From Gordonia westfalica (lineage in GTDB: Bacteria > Actinomycetota > Actinomycetes > Mycobacteriales > Mycobacteriaceae): DNA of 64,000 nt. Shown here one piece after another: positions 9,594-18,783 of the stretch. The DNA lies in NCBI RefSeq assembly GCF_900105725.1, contig NZ_FNLM01000034.1, forward strand, positions 2,542,001 to 2,606,000, read 5' to 3'. Position 1 is the stretch's first letter. The number at the start of each line of letters is the position of its first letter. Both the position numbers and the translations under genes were made by a program. The notes under the pieces are model-generated. The model did not search any database. It saw only the letters and a program-made list of their open reading frames with translations, and was not told the origin of the DNA.

Positions 9594-10448
9594 TCAGGTG
9601 GCTTCCCTCATCTCCGCGACGTCTGATCCGAGAACCTGCAGCAGGGCGAGTGCCTCGGCGTCCGCGGAACCCGCCGGGGCACTGTAGAGAACAAGATGCT
9701 GATCGCGTTCGGCGAGTTCCAGCGAATCGCAGTCGACCGTGATCTTTCCGACGACGGGATGCTGCAGGCTCTTGCGGAGCGTCGGCGCGGCCGCGACGTC
9801 GTGCTGATCCCACAGTCGAGCGAACTGTGCGCTGCCTCCGCGGAGATCCTCGATCAGGCCGACGACCGCCGGATCCGAGGGATAGCGGGTCGCTGCGAGC
9901 CGCAACCTGGCGACGACGTGGTGCCGGAACTCGGCGCCGTCGGAAATGCCGTACAGCGACGCCGCCGCGTCGTCGGCGAGGAACGCCCGACGCGCGAGGT
10001 TGCGTTCGGTCGGGCCGAGATCGGTGAAGTCCTCCATCAGTGCGGCGGCCAGTTCGTTCCACGCGAGGACCTCGAAGATCGCCGACATCACGAATCCCGC
10101 GGTCTGCGGCACGCGGCCCAGCAACGCGACGATGCTCGGACGCACGTCACGTCGGTGGAGTGCAGTGCGGAGTGGGGCTGTTCCGGCGAGCATGTGCAGG
10201 TGGTCGGACTCCTCCCCGGTGAGCAGCAGCGCGCCGGCGATGCCGACGAGCACCTCCGCCGACGGCCGGGGCGCGCGGCCCTGCTCGAGCCGCACGTAGT
10301 ACTCGGTCGAGATGTGTGCGAGCACCGCGACCTCCTCCCGCCGCAGCCCGGGAGTCCGTCGTCGGCTACCTGTCGGCAGACCGACGTCCTCCGGCCGCAA
10401 TCGCTCACGACGGCTCCGGAGAAACGAGGCGAGTCCGTGCTTGTCCAT
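9594..10448 (-). CDS. XRE-family regulator with MmyB-like ligand domain
   Basis: 284 residues from the ATG at 10448 (MDKHGLASFLRSRRERLRPEDV); an upstream in-frame start at 10490 adds 14 unlikely residues. An N-terminal helix-turn-helix of XRE type covers about residues 10-75 (TPGLRREEVAVLAHISTEYYVRLEQG), followed by the MmyB-like C-terminal domain (VPQTAGFVMSAIFEVLAWNELAAAL ... GLIEDLRGGSAQFARLWDQHDV) that is thought to bind small hydrophobic ligands. Such regulators are often divergent from an oxidoreductase they repress. Here the divergent neighbour, 86 bp away, is an SDR gene. The ligand is unknown. Confidence 0.9.
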   Translation of the reverse strand: MDKHGLASFLRSRRERLRPEDVGLPTGSRRRTPGLRREEVAVLAHISTEYYVRLEQGRAPRPSAEVLVGIAGALLLTGEESDHLHMLAGTAPLRTALHRRDVRPSIVALLGRVPQTAGFVMSAIFEVLAWNELAAALMEDFTDLGPTERNLARRAFLADDAAASLYGISDGAEFRHHVVARLRLAATRYPSDPAVVGLIEDLRGGSAQFARLWDQHDVAAAPTLRKSLQHPVVGKITVDCDSLELAERDQHLVLYSAPAGSADAEALALLQVLGSDVAEMREAT

Positions 10449-10534
10449 ACGTCGAGTGTGCGTGCTCGCGGCCGTCGGAGAGTAGTACAAGCTGTGCCTG
10501 CCTGAGCTCGCACGCCGCGACCACGCTGGATGCC

Positions 10535-11330
10535 ATGACCCACAACACCGACATCCGTCCCACCCAGCCCATCGGCCTGCTCACCGGCAAGGTCATCTTC
10601 ATCAGCGGCGCCAGCCGCGGGATCGGCGCTGCCGCAGCGCACCTGTTCGCCGACGAGGGCGCCTCGGTCGTGCTGGGCGCACGCGGCGTCGATGCCCTCG
10701 ACCGGATCGTCGACGAGATCCGCAGCACCGGCGGCACCGCCGACGCGGTCGCCCTCGACCTGTCCGACGACGCGAGTGTCCACGCCGCGATCGCCCGCGC
10801 GGAGGAACTCCACGGCCGTCTCGACGGCGCCTTCAACAACGGTGCCGTCGTACAGGAAGAACCCGGTCCGCTGCAGAACACCACGGACACCGACATCCAG
10901 CGGCAGTTCACGGTGAACTTCCGCGCCCACTGGATCGCGATGAACGCCCAGGCAGATCTGATGCGCCGCGGCGGAGGCGGCGCGATCGTGAACACCTCGA
11001 GCATCGGGGCGCGCCGCGCCAACCCCGACCTGCCCGCCTACGGCGCGATGAAGCGCGCGCTGAACAGCATCACCGAGACCGCAGCCGTCAGCTGGGCGCG
11101 CGACGGTATCCGCGTCAACGGACTCACGCCGGGCGGCACCTCGACCGAGATGATCGACGAGTGGGAAGCAGCCAGCCCGGGCGTCACCGAGTGGATCAGC
11201 AACTCCACCCCGCTCGGCCGGATGGCCGAGCGGGGTGGAGATCGCCGAGGTGGCCGCATTCCTGCTCAGCGACCGCGCCTCCTTCGTCACCGGCGCGATC
11301 GTGCCGGTCGACGGCGGCGCCGGCGCCTGA
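10535..11330 (+). pseudogene. SDR-family oxidoreductase, frameshifted near 11232
   Basis: The ATG at 10535 starts a classical short-chain dehydrogenase: NAD(P) motif SGASRGIG, FNNGAVVQE in place of NNAG, and catalytic S (NTSSIG) with Y-x3-K (YGAMK). After GRMAER the frame turns to Arg-rich nonsense. In the +1-shifted frame the normal C-terminus continues (VEIAEVAAFLLSDRASFVTG, then AIVPVDGGAGA, stop at 11330). The break is a GGGG run at 11232-11235 where three G would keep frame. The full product would be about 264 residues, the normal SDR length. Either a real +1 frameshift mutation or a base-call error; everything else is intact. It is divergent from the MmyB-like regulator, which probably controls it. 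Confidence 0.8.
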
Positions 11331-11358
11331 GCCGCACCGCTCCCGGAGCCTCGAAGGG

Positions 11359-11790
11359 CTACGCCGAGTTGATCCACTCCTCGGTGCCGTCGTCGTAGAA
11401 CTGGTGCTTCCAGACCGGAAGGCGCGCCTTCACCGCGTCGACGAGCCGGGCGCACGTCTCGAACGCGGCACGACGATGATCGGCGGCCACGGCCACCACG
11501 AAGGCGACATCGCCGATCTCGAGCTCTCCGACCCGATGCGAGACCGCGACCGCGCGCACGCCGTCGACCGCCGAGACCTCCTCGACGACCTCGGCGAGCA
11601 CCTTCGGCGCCGTCGGGTGGGCGGAGTAGTCCAGGGCGGCGACGGTACGGCCGCTGTCGTGATCGCGGACCGCGCCGACGAAGCCGACGATCGCGCCGGC
11701 CTTGCCGTCGGCGGCGTCGGCGACCATCGCCTCGTGGTCGGCGAGCCCGATCGGCGTCTGAGCCACCGCGGTGTGTACGACTACGGTCAT
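11359..11790 (-). CDS. moaE: Molybdopterin synthase catalytic subunit MoaE
   Basis: 143 residues from an ATG at 11790. MoaE takes sulfur from MoaD thiocarboxylate to build the dithiolene of molybdopterin. The family pattern is clear: [59 protein letters not shown], and [18 protein letters not shown] with the active-site lysine. The length is usual for the family. It is the third gene of a minus-strand set moaC-mog-moaE, 38 bp after mog, and matches Rv0866. Confidence 0.95.
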   Translation of the reverse strand: MTVVVHTAVAQTPIGLADHEAMVADAADGKAGAIVGFVGAVRDHDSGRTVAALDYSAHPTAPKVLAEVVEEVSAVDGVRAVAVSHRVGELEIGDVAFVVAVAADHRRAAFETCARLVDAVKARLPVWKHQFYDDGTEEWINSA

Positions 11791-11828
11791 TCGCGAATCC
11801 TGTCTGGTCGCGGCGATCGGGGGATTGT

Positions 11829-12332
11829 TCAGTGATCCCCGCCGCGGATCTGGTCGAGGGCATGGTGCACGACGCCGGTGAGGACGGCCAGACCGTCCCG
11901 CACGCCGCCGGTCGAACCGGGCAGGTTCACCACCAGTGTCGTCCCGGCGACACCTGCGATGCCACGGGAGAGGACGGCGGTCGGCACCTTGGGCAGTCCG
12001 GCGGCGCGGATGGCGTCGGCCAGGCCGGGGATCTCGACGTCGAGCAGCGGCCGCGTCTCCTCGGGCGTGCGGTCGGTGGGTGCCAGACCTGTTCCGCCGG
12101 TGGTGATCACGAGGTCGACGCCGGCGTAGACGGCGGCGCGGATCGCGGCGCCCACCGGCGGCCCGTCGGCAACCACGTCGCGTTCGGCGACACGGAACCC
12201 CTGTTCGACCAGCCAGTCCTCGATGATCGGGCCGGTCCGGTCCGGATAGACCCCGTTGCTCGCGCGCGTCGACGCGACGACGATCTGCGCGACGCGTTGC
12301 GGCGCGGTGGAGGTGGGAACGGTCTCAGCCAT
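11829..12332 (-). CDS. mog: Molybdopterin adenylyltransferase MogA/MoaB
   Basis: 167 residues from an ATG at 12332. The MoCF-binding fold is shown by [19 protein letters not shown] (nucleotide/pterin loop), [27 protein letters not shown] and [12 protein letters not shown] at the end. These enzymes adenylate molybdopterin before metal insertion. The start overlaps the end of moaC by 8 bp, indicating translational coupling. It corresponds to Rv0865 (mog) by position. MogA and MoaB cannot be separated by eye. Confidence 0.92.
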   Translation of the reverse strand: MAETVPTSTAPQRVAQIVVASTRASNGVYPDRTGPIIEDWLVEQGFRVAERDVVADGPPVGAAIRAAVYAGVDLVITTGGTGLAPTDRTPEETRPLLDVEIPGLADAIRAAGLPKVPTAVLSRGIAGVAGTTLVVNLPGSTGGVRDGLAVLTGVVHHALDQIRGGDH

Positions 12333-12861
12333 CGGCCGGGTCGTCCCGGTACCAGTCGCCGGATTTGCCGCCGGTCTTCTCGAGCAACCGGATGCCGTCC
12401 ATGTGCGCGCGCTTGTCCACGGCCTTGACCATGTCGTGCAGGGTCAGCCCCGTGACGGCGACCGCGGTCAGGGCCTCCATCTCGACGCCCGTCTGGCCGG
12501 AGGTGGCTACGGTCGCGGTCACGTCGATGGAATCGGTGCCGATGGTGAAGCCGACCTCCACCGACGACAACGCCAGCTGATGGCACAGCGGGATCAGCTC
12601 GTCGGTGCGCTTGGCCGCCATGATCCCGGCGATGCGCGCGGTTGCGAGCACGTCGCCTTTGGGCAGCTTCGACTCACTCAGGAGGCCGATCACCTCGGCC
12701 GTGGTGTGAAAGGTGCCGCCTGCGGTCGCACGACGCTTCGTCGGCGCCTTGTGCCCGACGTCGACCATGCGCGCCGTCCCGGAGCTGTCGATGTGGGACA
12801 GGCGGCCGGCGCCTTCATCCGGAGAGACCGACCCGCCGCTGGGAGTTCCGGTGGTCGGCAT
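12325..12861 (-). CDS. moaC: Cyclic pyranopterin monophosphate synthase MoaC
   Basis: 178 residues from an ATG at 12861. MoaC converts the MoaA product to cPMP. Conserved blocks visible: [71 protein letters not shown], and a KTGGKSGDW ending. The first ~20 residues are a Gly/Ser-rich leader. It is the first moa gene of this strand, 5 bp after the small Rv0863-like gene, so transcription probably begins upstream of that gene. Confidence 0.95.
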   Translation of the reverse strand: MPTTGTPSGGSVSPDEGAGRLSHIDSSGTARMVDVGHKAPTKRRATAGGTFHTTAEVIGLLSESKLPKGDVLATARIAGIMAAKRTDELIPLCHQLALSSVEVGFTIGTDSIDVTATVATSGQTGVEMEALTAVAVTGLTLHDMVKAVDKRAHMDGIRLLEKTGGKSGDWYRDDPADG

Positions 12862-12866
12862 CGGTG

Positions 12867-13073
12867 TCAGCGGTTGACGACCGTCTTCGACTGCACGAAG
12901 GGCAGGTCGTCGACCGGGAGCGGGAACTCGACGTCACCGAACGGGGACAGCGCACCCGAGATGTGCGTCGCGAGCTCGGAGACCGCGTGGTCGGGATGGT
13001 TACCGTCCTCGTCCTTCGGCCAGCCGTTGTCGACGTACTGCTTCTTGCCGGAGTCACCACTGTTGTTTGCCAC
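12867..13073 (-). CDS. Small conserved hypothetical (position of Rv0863)
   Basis: 68 residues from a GTG at 13073 ([24 protein letters not shown] ...); ATGs at 13094 and 13124 are also in frame and the start is not certain. It is a soluble, acidic protein with no membrane segment or known domain, ending in [18 protein letters not shown]. The same place, just ahead of moaC, holds Rv0863 in M. tuberculosis, so it is probably a real conserved gene. It ends 5 bp before moaC and may be co-transcribed with moaC-mog-moaE. Function unknown. Confidence 0.65.
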   Translation of the reverse strand: MANNSGDSGKKQYVDNGWPKDEDGNHPDHAVSELATHISGALSPFGDVEFPLPVDDLPFVQSKTVVNR

Positions 13074-13182
13074 GGGAGCATTGTGCCACGCCATTCGAAT
13101 GAAAGAAGTGCGGTGTCCGGGCATGGTGGCCGGACCGGGGCTATCGTCGTCGCATCACAGGTCACGCCGGCAGGAGGCGCTG

Positions 13183-15354
13183 ATGGCCCACCACCCTGAA
13201 CAGGTCGCCGGCTACCGCGTGATCAGCCGCCTCGGCACGGGCGGCATGGGGACTGTCTACCTGGTGGAGAACCCGCAACTGCGGCGTCGCGAGGCGCTCA
13301 AGGTCATCTCCGTCGCCGAGACCGTCGACGAGGAGTTCGTCCGCCGGTTCAGCCGGGAGGCCCAGACCGCGGCCGCCCTCGACCACCCGAACATCGTCAC
13401 GATCTATCACTACGGCGTCACCGACGACGACCCCTGGTTCACGATGGCCTACCTCGACGGGCGGGACCTGCGTCGTGGTTCGTTCCGGCCCGACGAGATC
13501 CTCACGGTCGTCGACCGCGTCGCCGACGCCCTCGACTACGCCCACGCGAACGGCGTCGTCCACCGCGACATCAAGCCGGGCAACATCCTCGTCACCAGGC
13601 GGGCGATGGACGGCGCTCTCGACCGTGTCGTGGTTCTCGACTTCGGGATCGCGAAGCTGGCCACCGCCACCACGCTGACCGCGCCGTCGTCGTTCGTGGG
13701 CACACTGGTCTACGCCGCCCCGGAGATCCTCGACGGCAAGCCGGCCGGTCCGTGGTCGGATCAGTACGCGCTCGCCTGCACCGCCTACGAGCTGCTGTCC
13801 GGAACGACGCCGTTCGAGGCCGACACCCAGACCCGGCACATCGTCGCGAAGCTGACGTCGCCGCCGGAACGGATCAGCCGGTACCGTCCCGACCTGGCCG
13901 CACTCGACCCCGTCTTCGACCGCGCCCTGGCCCGCGGCCCGCTGGACCGCTACCCGACGTGCAGCGACTTCGCCGCGGACCTGCGTCGGGCGCTCGCCGC
14001 GACCGGAGCCGGGGTGGACACGTCGGCGACGCAGATCGTCCCGCCGAGAGCCGGCCGGGAGACACTTCCGCCGCCACCGCTCTACGCGCAGGTGCCGCCG
14101 CCGGGAACGCAGCATCTCTCGTCGCCGCCCGGCGTCACTCCCCCGCTTCCCGCGCATTCCGCACCCACCGAGGCCGCGCCACCGGGTCGTCGACGCCGGT
14201 GGCCGTTGATCGCGGGCGTGATCGGGGTGGTCGCGCTGCTGGCGGTGGTCGCGACCGTCGTGCTGCTCACGCGCGGCGGCAGCAGCGGCAACGACGGCGC
14301 GGCGAGCCCGCAGGCGGCCGCGGCCGAGGAGGTCGTGCTCAGCGCCGGCCTGGGCGCGACCTGTTCGATCCGCGACTCCATCGCGTACTGCTGGGGCGAC
14401 AACCAGGCGGGTCAACTCGGCGACGGCACCACGACGAACCGCTGGACACCCACCCAGGTCGCCGACCTCACCGGCGTCACCTCGATCGCCACCGGCGGAC
14501 CCAACAGCTGCGCGATCGCCGGGGGTGTCGCCTACTGCTGGGGCAACAACGACTACGGACAGGTCGGCGACGGCACGACGACCAGCCGCTGGAAGCCGAC
14601 GCAGGTCGCCGATCTCGCCGATGTCACCGCGATCTCGACGGCCAACTGGACCACCTGCGCCATCTCCGCGGGCGTCGCCTACTGCTGGGGCTCGAACGAT
14701 CACGACCAGGTGGGCGACGGTACGACAGCGAACCAGTACCGGCCGGTGCGGGTTCCCGGCCTCGAGGACGTCACCTCGATCAGCGTCGGCGTGAACTTCA
14801 CCTGCGCGGTCGCCGGTGGCGACACCTACTGCTGGGGCCTCAACGACAACGGTCAGATCGGCGACGGCACCACCTACAACCGGCCGAAGCCCACCCGGGT
14901 GGGCGACCTCGACAATGCGACGACGGTGTCGGCCGGCACGCAGGCCGCCTGTGCCATCGCCGGCGGAAGCGCATATTGCTGGGGCAACAACGCCTTCGGG
15001 CAACTCGGCGACGGCACGAAGGATTCTCGTACCACCGCGACGCTCGTCTCCGGCATCGACGACGTGTCGGCCATCAGCACCGGCACCGGGCACACGACCT
15101 GCGCGATCGCCGGCGGCGTCGGCTACTGCTGGGGCGCCAACGCCTGGGGATCGGTCGGCGACGGCACCCTTGAGGATCGCCCGAATCCCACCCGGCTCAA
15201 CGGTTTGTCCGATGTCACCGCGATCTCGGCGGGCGAACGGACGACGTGCGCGCTCGCGTCGTCGAACGTCTACTGCTGGGGCTTCAACGCGACCGGCCAG
15301 CTCGGTATCGGCACCACCGACGACAAGCTGACACCCACCCGGATCGGGTACTAG
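13183..15354 (+). CDS. Membrane Ser/Thr kinase with RCC1-like ectodomain (copy 1)
   Basis: 723 residues from an ATG at 13183 with CAGGAGG just upstream. Kinase domain residues 11-272: P-loop GTGGMG (18-23), ATP lysine K40, catalytic HRDIKPGN at 127-134, DFG 153-155, APE 179-181, so probably active. A Pro-rich linker (about 285-335) precedes one TM segment (341-363). The outer part (about 385-723) has seven RCC1-like repeats, each with a core of the type YCWGxNxxGQxGDGT, and a second cysteine eight residues before that core's Cys (C-x8-C in CAIAGGVAYC). It should fold as a seven-bladed propeller with a disulfide in most blades. This is a Pkn-type receptor kinase sensing something outside the membrane; ligand unknown. 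A paralogue follows 140 bp downstream. Confidence 0.92.
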   Translation: MAHHPEQVAGYRVISRLGTGGMGTVYLVENPQLRRREALKVISVAETVDEEFVRRFSREAQTAAALDHPNIVTIYHYGVTDDDPWFTMAYLDGRDLRRGSFRPDEILTVVDRVADALDYAHANGVVHRDIKPGNILVTRRAMDGALDRVVVLDFGIAKLATATTLTAPSSFVGTLVYAAPEILDGKPAGPWSDQYALACTAYELLSGTTPFEADTQTRHIVAKLTSPPERISRYRPDLAALDPVFDRALARGPLDRYPTCSDFAADLRRALAATGAGVDTSATQIVPPRAGRETLPPPPLYAQVPPPGTQHLSSPPGVTPPLPAHSAPTEAAPPGRRRRWPLIAGVIGVVALLAVVATVVLLTRGGSSGNDGAASPQAAAAEEVVLSAGLGATCSIRDSIAYCWGDNQAGQLGDGTTTNRWTPTQVADLTGVTSIATGGPNSCAIAGGVAYCWGNNDYGQVGDGTTTSRWKPTQVADLADVTAISTANWTTCAISAGVAYCWGSNDHDQVGDGTTANQYRPVRVPGLEDVTSISVGVNFTCAVAGGDTYCWGLNDNGQIGDGTTYNRPKPTRVGDLDNATTVSAGTQAACAIAGGSAYCWGNNAFGQLGDGTKDSRTTATLVSGIDDVSAISTGTGHTTCAIAGGVGYCWGANAWGSVGDGTLEDRPNPTRLNGLSDVTAISAGERTTCALASSNVYCWGFNATGQLGIGTTDDKLTPTRIGY

Positions 15355-15493
15355 ACATGGTTGCCGTCCACCCCGGAGTCATCCAGTTGAAGGGTGCCCC
15401 GGGGCATTACCCCTTCGGTATCGTCCCAGCGTACGTCCGCCAAGAGTGGGTTCTCCCCGTAAGTGATTCTCACCGTAAGAAAGAGGTGTCGCC

Positions 15494-17863
15494 GTGCCGC
15501 TGAGTCCGGGCACCCACATCGCCGGCTACCGCGTGATCTCCCAGCTGGGAGCGGGTGGCATGGGCGAGGTGTATCTCGTCGAGAACCTGCAACTCGAGCG
15601 GCGAGAGGCATTGAAGGTCATCTCGACTGCCGTCAGCGCGCAGCCCGGGTTCAACCAGCGCTTCACCAACGAGGCGAAGACCACCGCGAAACTCGATCAC
15701 CGCAGCATCATCACGATCCACCAGTACGGCATCGAAGAGGGTTCGCCGTGGTTCTCGATGAGCTACGTGGAGGGCAAGGACCTCACCGAGGAGCGACTGA
15801 AGCCGGCCGAGGTGTCGACGGTCGTCACCCAGGTCGCCGACGCCCTCGACTACGCCCACCGTCACCACGTGGTGCACCGGGACATCAAGCCCGCCAACAT
15901 CCTCGTGACCCGCGACCCCGCCACCGGTGAGATCGACCGCGCACTCGTGCTCGACTTCGGCATCGCGAAGCTCGCCGGGTCGGCGAACCTCACCGGCACG
16001 CACTCGTTCATCGGGACCGTCGCGTTCTCGGCGCCGGAAACCCTCGAAGGTGCCGACGCCACAGCACGCTCCGATCAGTACTCGCTCGCCTGTACCGCCT
16101 ATGCACTCCTCGCCGGGCAGCCGCCGTTCGTCGGCCAGTCCGAGCCGTCGGTGATGCTCGGCCACATCCAGCGACCCGTCCCGCACATCGGGCAGCTGCG
16201 CGGCGACCTCGCACATCTCGACCCGGTCTTCCAGCGCGCGCTCGCCAAAGACCCCGCCATCCGCTACCCCGACTGCCGCAGCTTCGCCGCGGCACTGAAG
16301 TCGGCGATCGAGTCGCCTGCGGCACAGGGCAATACGATCGCCGCCACGCCCGTTCCCCCGCCGACCCTCGTCGGTGGCAGCACCGGCGCACCCGCGGCAC
16401 CGCAGCAGCCGTACGGGCAGACCTACGGGCAGTACACCCCGCCGCCGCCCACGATGACCGGCCCGTCGGGACCGCAGCCGCTGATGAACCATCCCTCCGG
16501 CCCCGGCGCCACCGCGAACATGTCCGGCCCGAACATGTCTGGGCCGCAACCGCTTTACAGCTCGCAACCGCACGCGCCGACCGGATACCCGGGCGTACCG
16601 TCGGCCCCACCCAAGAAGAAGCGCACCGGCCTCATCATCGCCGGCGTCCTCGGCGCCGTGCTGGTGGTGGTCATCGGCGCGATCGCCGGTCTGGTCCTCC
16701 TCGGCAGCACCGTCGACGACCCGGAGAAGGCAACCGTCGCACAGCCGTTGGTGAGCACCAACTTCGGCACCAGCTGCGCGGTGGTCAACGGCATCGTGAA
16801 CTGCTGGGGCGACAACACCACCGGCCAGCTCGGCGACGGGACCACCACCCCGCACAGCCGTCCGGCCACGGTCGGCGGTTTCTCCGACGCGACGTCGGTC
16901 TCCGTCGGCGGTTACCTCACCGGCGAGAACAAATACGTCGGCACGGCGTGCGCGGTCGCCGCGGGTGAGGCGTGGTGCTGGGGCAACAACCACTACGGCG
17001 AGGTCGGCAACGGCTCCGACGGCAACACCGTCGACGCCGCGACGAAGGTCGGCACGATCTCCGACGTCAAGGCGATCTCCACCGGCTGGGGCACCAGTTG
17101 CGCGGTCGCCGGTACCGACGCCTACTGCTGGGGCAACAACGAATACGGCCAGCTCGGCACCGGCGGCACCGACCCCGCCTCGGTCCCCGCCAAGGTCCCC
17201 GGCCTCGGCGTCGTCACCGACGTCACCACCGCCTACGGCACCACCTGCGCCGTGTCCGACGGCTCGGCCTTCTGCTGGGGCAACAACGACAGCGGCCAGA
17301 TCGGCGACGGCAGCACCACCGAACGGTCGGCGCCGGTCAAGGTCGACGGCCTGACCGACGTCGCCGACATCTCCCTCGGCGGCTATCACGAGTCCGCCCC
17401 CGACGACGACAACGATCCGAGCACCAACACCAGCACCTATTACCAGACGGCCTGTGCGATCGCCGGCGGCGGAGATGCGTACTGCTGGGGTGCCAACGCC
17501 TACGGCCAGATCGGCGACGGCACCGCCGAACCGCGCAAGACGCCCACCAAGGTGAACACCATCTCCAAGGCGTCGGCCATCTCCACCGATTGGGGATCGA
17601 CCTGCGCGGTCGCCGACAAGAAGGCCTGGTGCTGGGGCGACGACGACCGCAGCCAGCTCGGCTCGGCCGGCGGGTCGGTGAAGATCCCGCGCGAGGTCGG
17701 CTCCCTGACCGACGTCACCTCCATCTCGACCGGCAACGGCACGTCGTGCGCCATGGCCTCCGGTTCGGTCTGGTGCTGGGGCTTCAACAACGACGGCCAG
17801 ATCGGCGACGGCTCGAGCGGCGACTCCGCCAACCGCACGACGCCGACGAAGCTGACCTTCTGA
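15494..17863 (+). CDS. Membrane Ser/Thr kinase with RCC1-like ectodomain (copy 2)
   Basis: 789 residues from a GTG at 15494. Same plan as the preceding gene: kinase domain about 12-275 (GAGGMGEV 19-26, K41, HRDIKPAN 128-135, DFG 154-156), a longer Pro/Gly/Gln/Met-rich linker to about 370, a TM segment near 377-400, and seven outer repeats with cores such as YCWGNNEYGQLG, FCWGNNDSGQIG and WCWGDDDRSQLG, each with a preceding partner cysteine. Two longer insertions lie between blades (near 16910-16940 and 17390-17440; the latter is Asp/Asn/Thr-rich, SAPDDDNDPSTNTSTYYQ). Clearly a tandem duplicate of copy 1 that has since diverged. Probably a receptor kinase with related but different ligand specificity. 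Confidence 0.92.
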   Translation: MPLSPGTHIAGYRVISQLGAGGMGEVYLVENLQLERREALKVISTAVSAQPGFNQRFTNEAKTTAKLDHRSIITIHQYGIEEGSPWFSMSYVEGKDLTEERLKPAEVSTVVTQVADALDYAHRHHVVHRDIKPANILVTRDPATGEIDRALVLDFGIAKLAGSANLTGTHSFIGTVAFSAPETLEGADATARSDQYSLACTAYALLAGQPPFVGQSEPSVMLGHIQRPVPHIGQLRGDLAHLDPVFQRALAKDPAIRYPDCRSFAAALKSAIESPAAQGNTIAATPVPPPTLVGGSTGAPAAPQQPYGQTYGQYTPPPPTMTGPSGPQPLMNHPSGPGATANMSGPNMSGPQPLYSSQPHAPTGYPGVPSAPPKKKRTGLIIAGVLGAVLVVVIGAIAGLVLLGSTVDDPEKATVAQPLVSTNFGTSCAVVNGIVNCWGDNTTGQLGDGTTTPHSRPATVGGFSDATSVSVGGYLTGENKYVGTACAVAAGEAWCWGNNHYGEVGNGSDGNTVDAATKVGTISDVKAISTGWGTSCAVAGTDAYCWGNNEYGQLGTGGTDPASVPAKVPGLGVVTDVTTAYGTTCAVSDGSAFCWGNNDSGQIGDGSTTERSAPVKVDGLTDVADISLGGYHESAPDDDNDPSTNTSTYYQTACAIAGGGDAYCWGANAYGQIGDGTAEPRKTPTKVNTISKASAISTDWGSTCAVADKKAWCWGDDDRSQLGSAGGSVKIPREVGSLTDVTSISTGNGTSCAMASGSVWCWGFNNDGQIGDGSSGDSANRTTPTKLTF

Positions 17864-17870
17864 CCCGACG

Positions 17871-18632
17871 CTAGGCCTCCCGCGCGCCGATGAGTGCTTC
17901 GGAGATGGCCCCGGCGGCCTCTCGCAGGGCCCCGACCGCCCGGGCGCGCAGATCGTCGTCGAACCGGGCGACCGGCCCGGAGATGCCGACGGCCATGGGC
18001 GTCGGGGCGCCGGGGACCGCGACGGCCATGCCGCAGACGCCGACCTCGTATTCCTGTTCGTCGGTGGCGACTCCGTCGGCGCGCACCTGCTCGACGGCCG
18101 CGAACACGCCGGACAAGGACGTGACGCTCCATTCGGTGGCGGGGGTGAGCCCCGCCTGGGTGACGTGCTTGAGGATTCGCGCGTCGTCGAGTTCGGCGAG
18201 GACCGCCTTGCCCACCGCGGTGTTGTGCATCGTCACCCGACGCCCGACCTCGTTGTTGGTGCGCATGCTGTGCGGCGACGGGACCTGCGCGGCGTAGATG
18301 ATCATGTCACCGTCGAGTACGGCGAGGCTCGCGGTCTCGCTGAGTTCGGCGACCAGCGAGGCGAGGACGGGTGCGGCCACCGCGCCGAGCTGGCGGTTCG
18401 CCACCTCGCCGAGGCGGATGAGCCGGGGCCCCAAGGCGTACGAGCGATTCGGCAGTTGCCGGACATATCCGATGCCCACGAGGGTGCGCAGCAGCCGATG
18501 GATGGTCGGCGGCGGCAACGGGGACTCCGACGACAGATGACTCAGGGAACATTCGCCGCCGGCGCGTCCGATGAGTTCCAGCAGCTCGAAAGCGCGCTCG
18601 ACCGACTGGACACCACCTGAGTTCCCCGCCAT
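17871..18632 (-). CDS. IclR-family regulator (candidate AllR-like repressor of allantoin genes)
   Basis: 253 residues from an ATG at 18632 (MAGNSGGVQSVERAFELLELIG); the long upstream open frame is rejected because it runs through the promoter region. An N-terminal winged HTH of IclR type (LPPPTIHRLLRTLVGIGYVRQL) is followed by the GAF-like effector domain (LVAELSETASLAVLDGDMIIYAAQVPS ... AVGKAVLAELDD ... DEQEYEVGVCGMAVAVPG). It is divergent from the DUF6986 and ureidoglycine aminohydrolase genes, which suggests control by an allantoin-pathway intermediate such as glyoxylate or allantoin, as for AllR in other bacteria. A 19-bp motif in its own promoter recurs upstream of the permease/allantoinase pair. 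The family call is firm; the regulon is inference. Confidence 0.88.
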   Translation of the reverse strand: MAGNSGGVQSVERAFELLELIGRAGGECSLSHLSSESPLPPPTIHRLLRTLVGIGYVRQLPNRSYALGPRLIRLGEVANRQLGAVAAPVLASLVAELSETASLAVLDGDMIIYAAQVPSPHSMRTNNEVGRRVTMHNTAVGKAVLAELDDARILKHVTQAGLTPATEWSVTSLSGVFAAVEQVRADGVATDEQEYEVGVCGMAVAVPGAPTPMAVGISGPVARFDDDLRARAVGALREAAGAISEALIGAREA

Positions 18633-18663
18633 TGCCACCTCCACAGTTCGGCACAACGCTACG

Positions 18664-18682
18664 TTCCATGATGTGAAACCAC
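18664..18682. promoter_or_regulatory. Candidate IclR/AllR operator, site 1
   Basis: TTCCATGATGTGAAACCAC lies in the 151-bp gap between the IclR gene and the DUF6986 gene. It matches the sequence at 29500-29518 in 16 of 19 positions. The core has TTCC and GAA/GGAA half-sites, a common layout for IclR-family operators. Inference from recurrence only. Confidence 0.45.
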
Positions 18683-18783
18683 AATCCGAGTCCATTAATA
18701 CCTGAGGCTGATAGCGGAGACAGACTCGGGTAAACTCCACTCTGCGGAATACAGATTCCATCGGATTCGACGAAGGGCCCATC

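Noticed and set aside
12256..13182. 309-residue N-terminal extension of kinase copy 1
   Set aside because: Overlaps mog/moaC on the other strand; the ATG at 13183 has a strong ribosome site and the normal kinase start.
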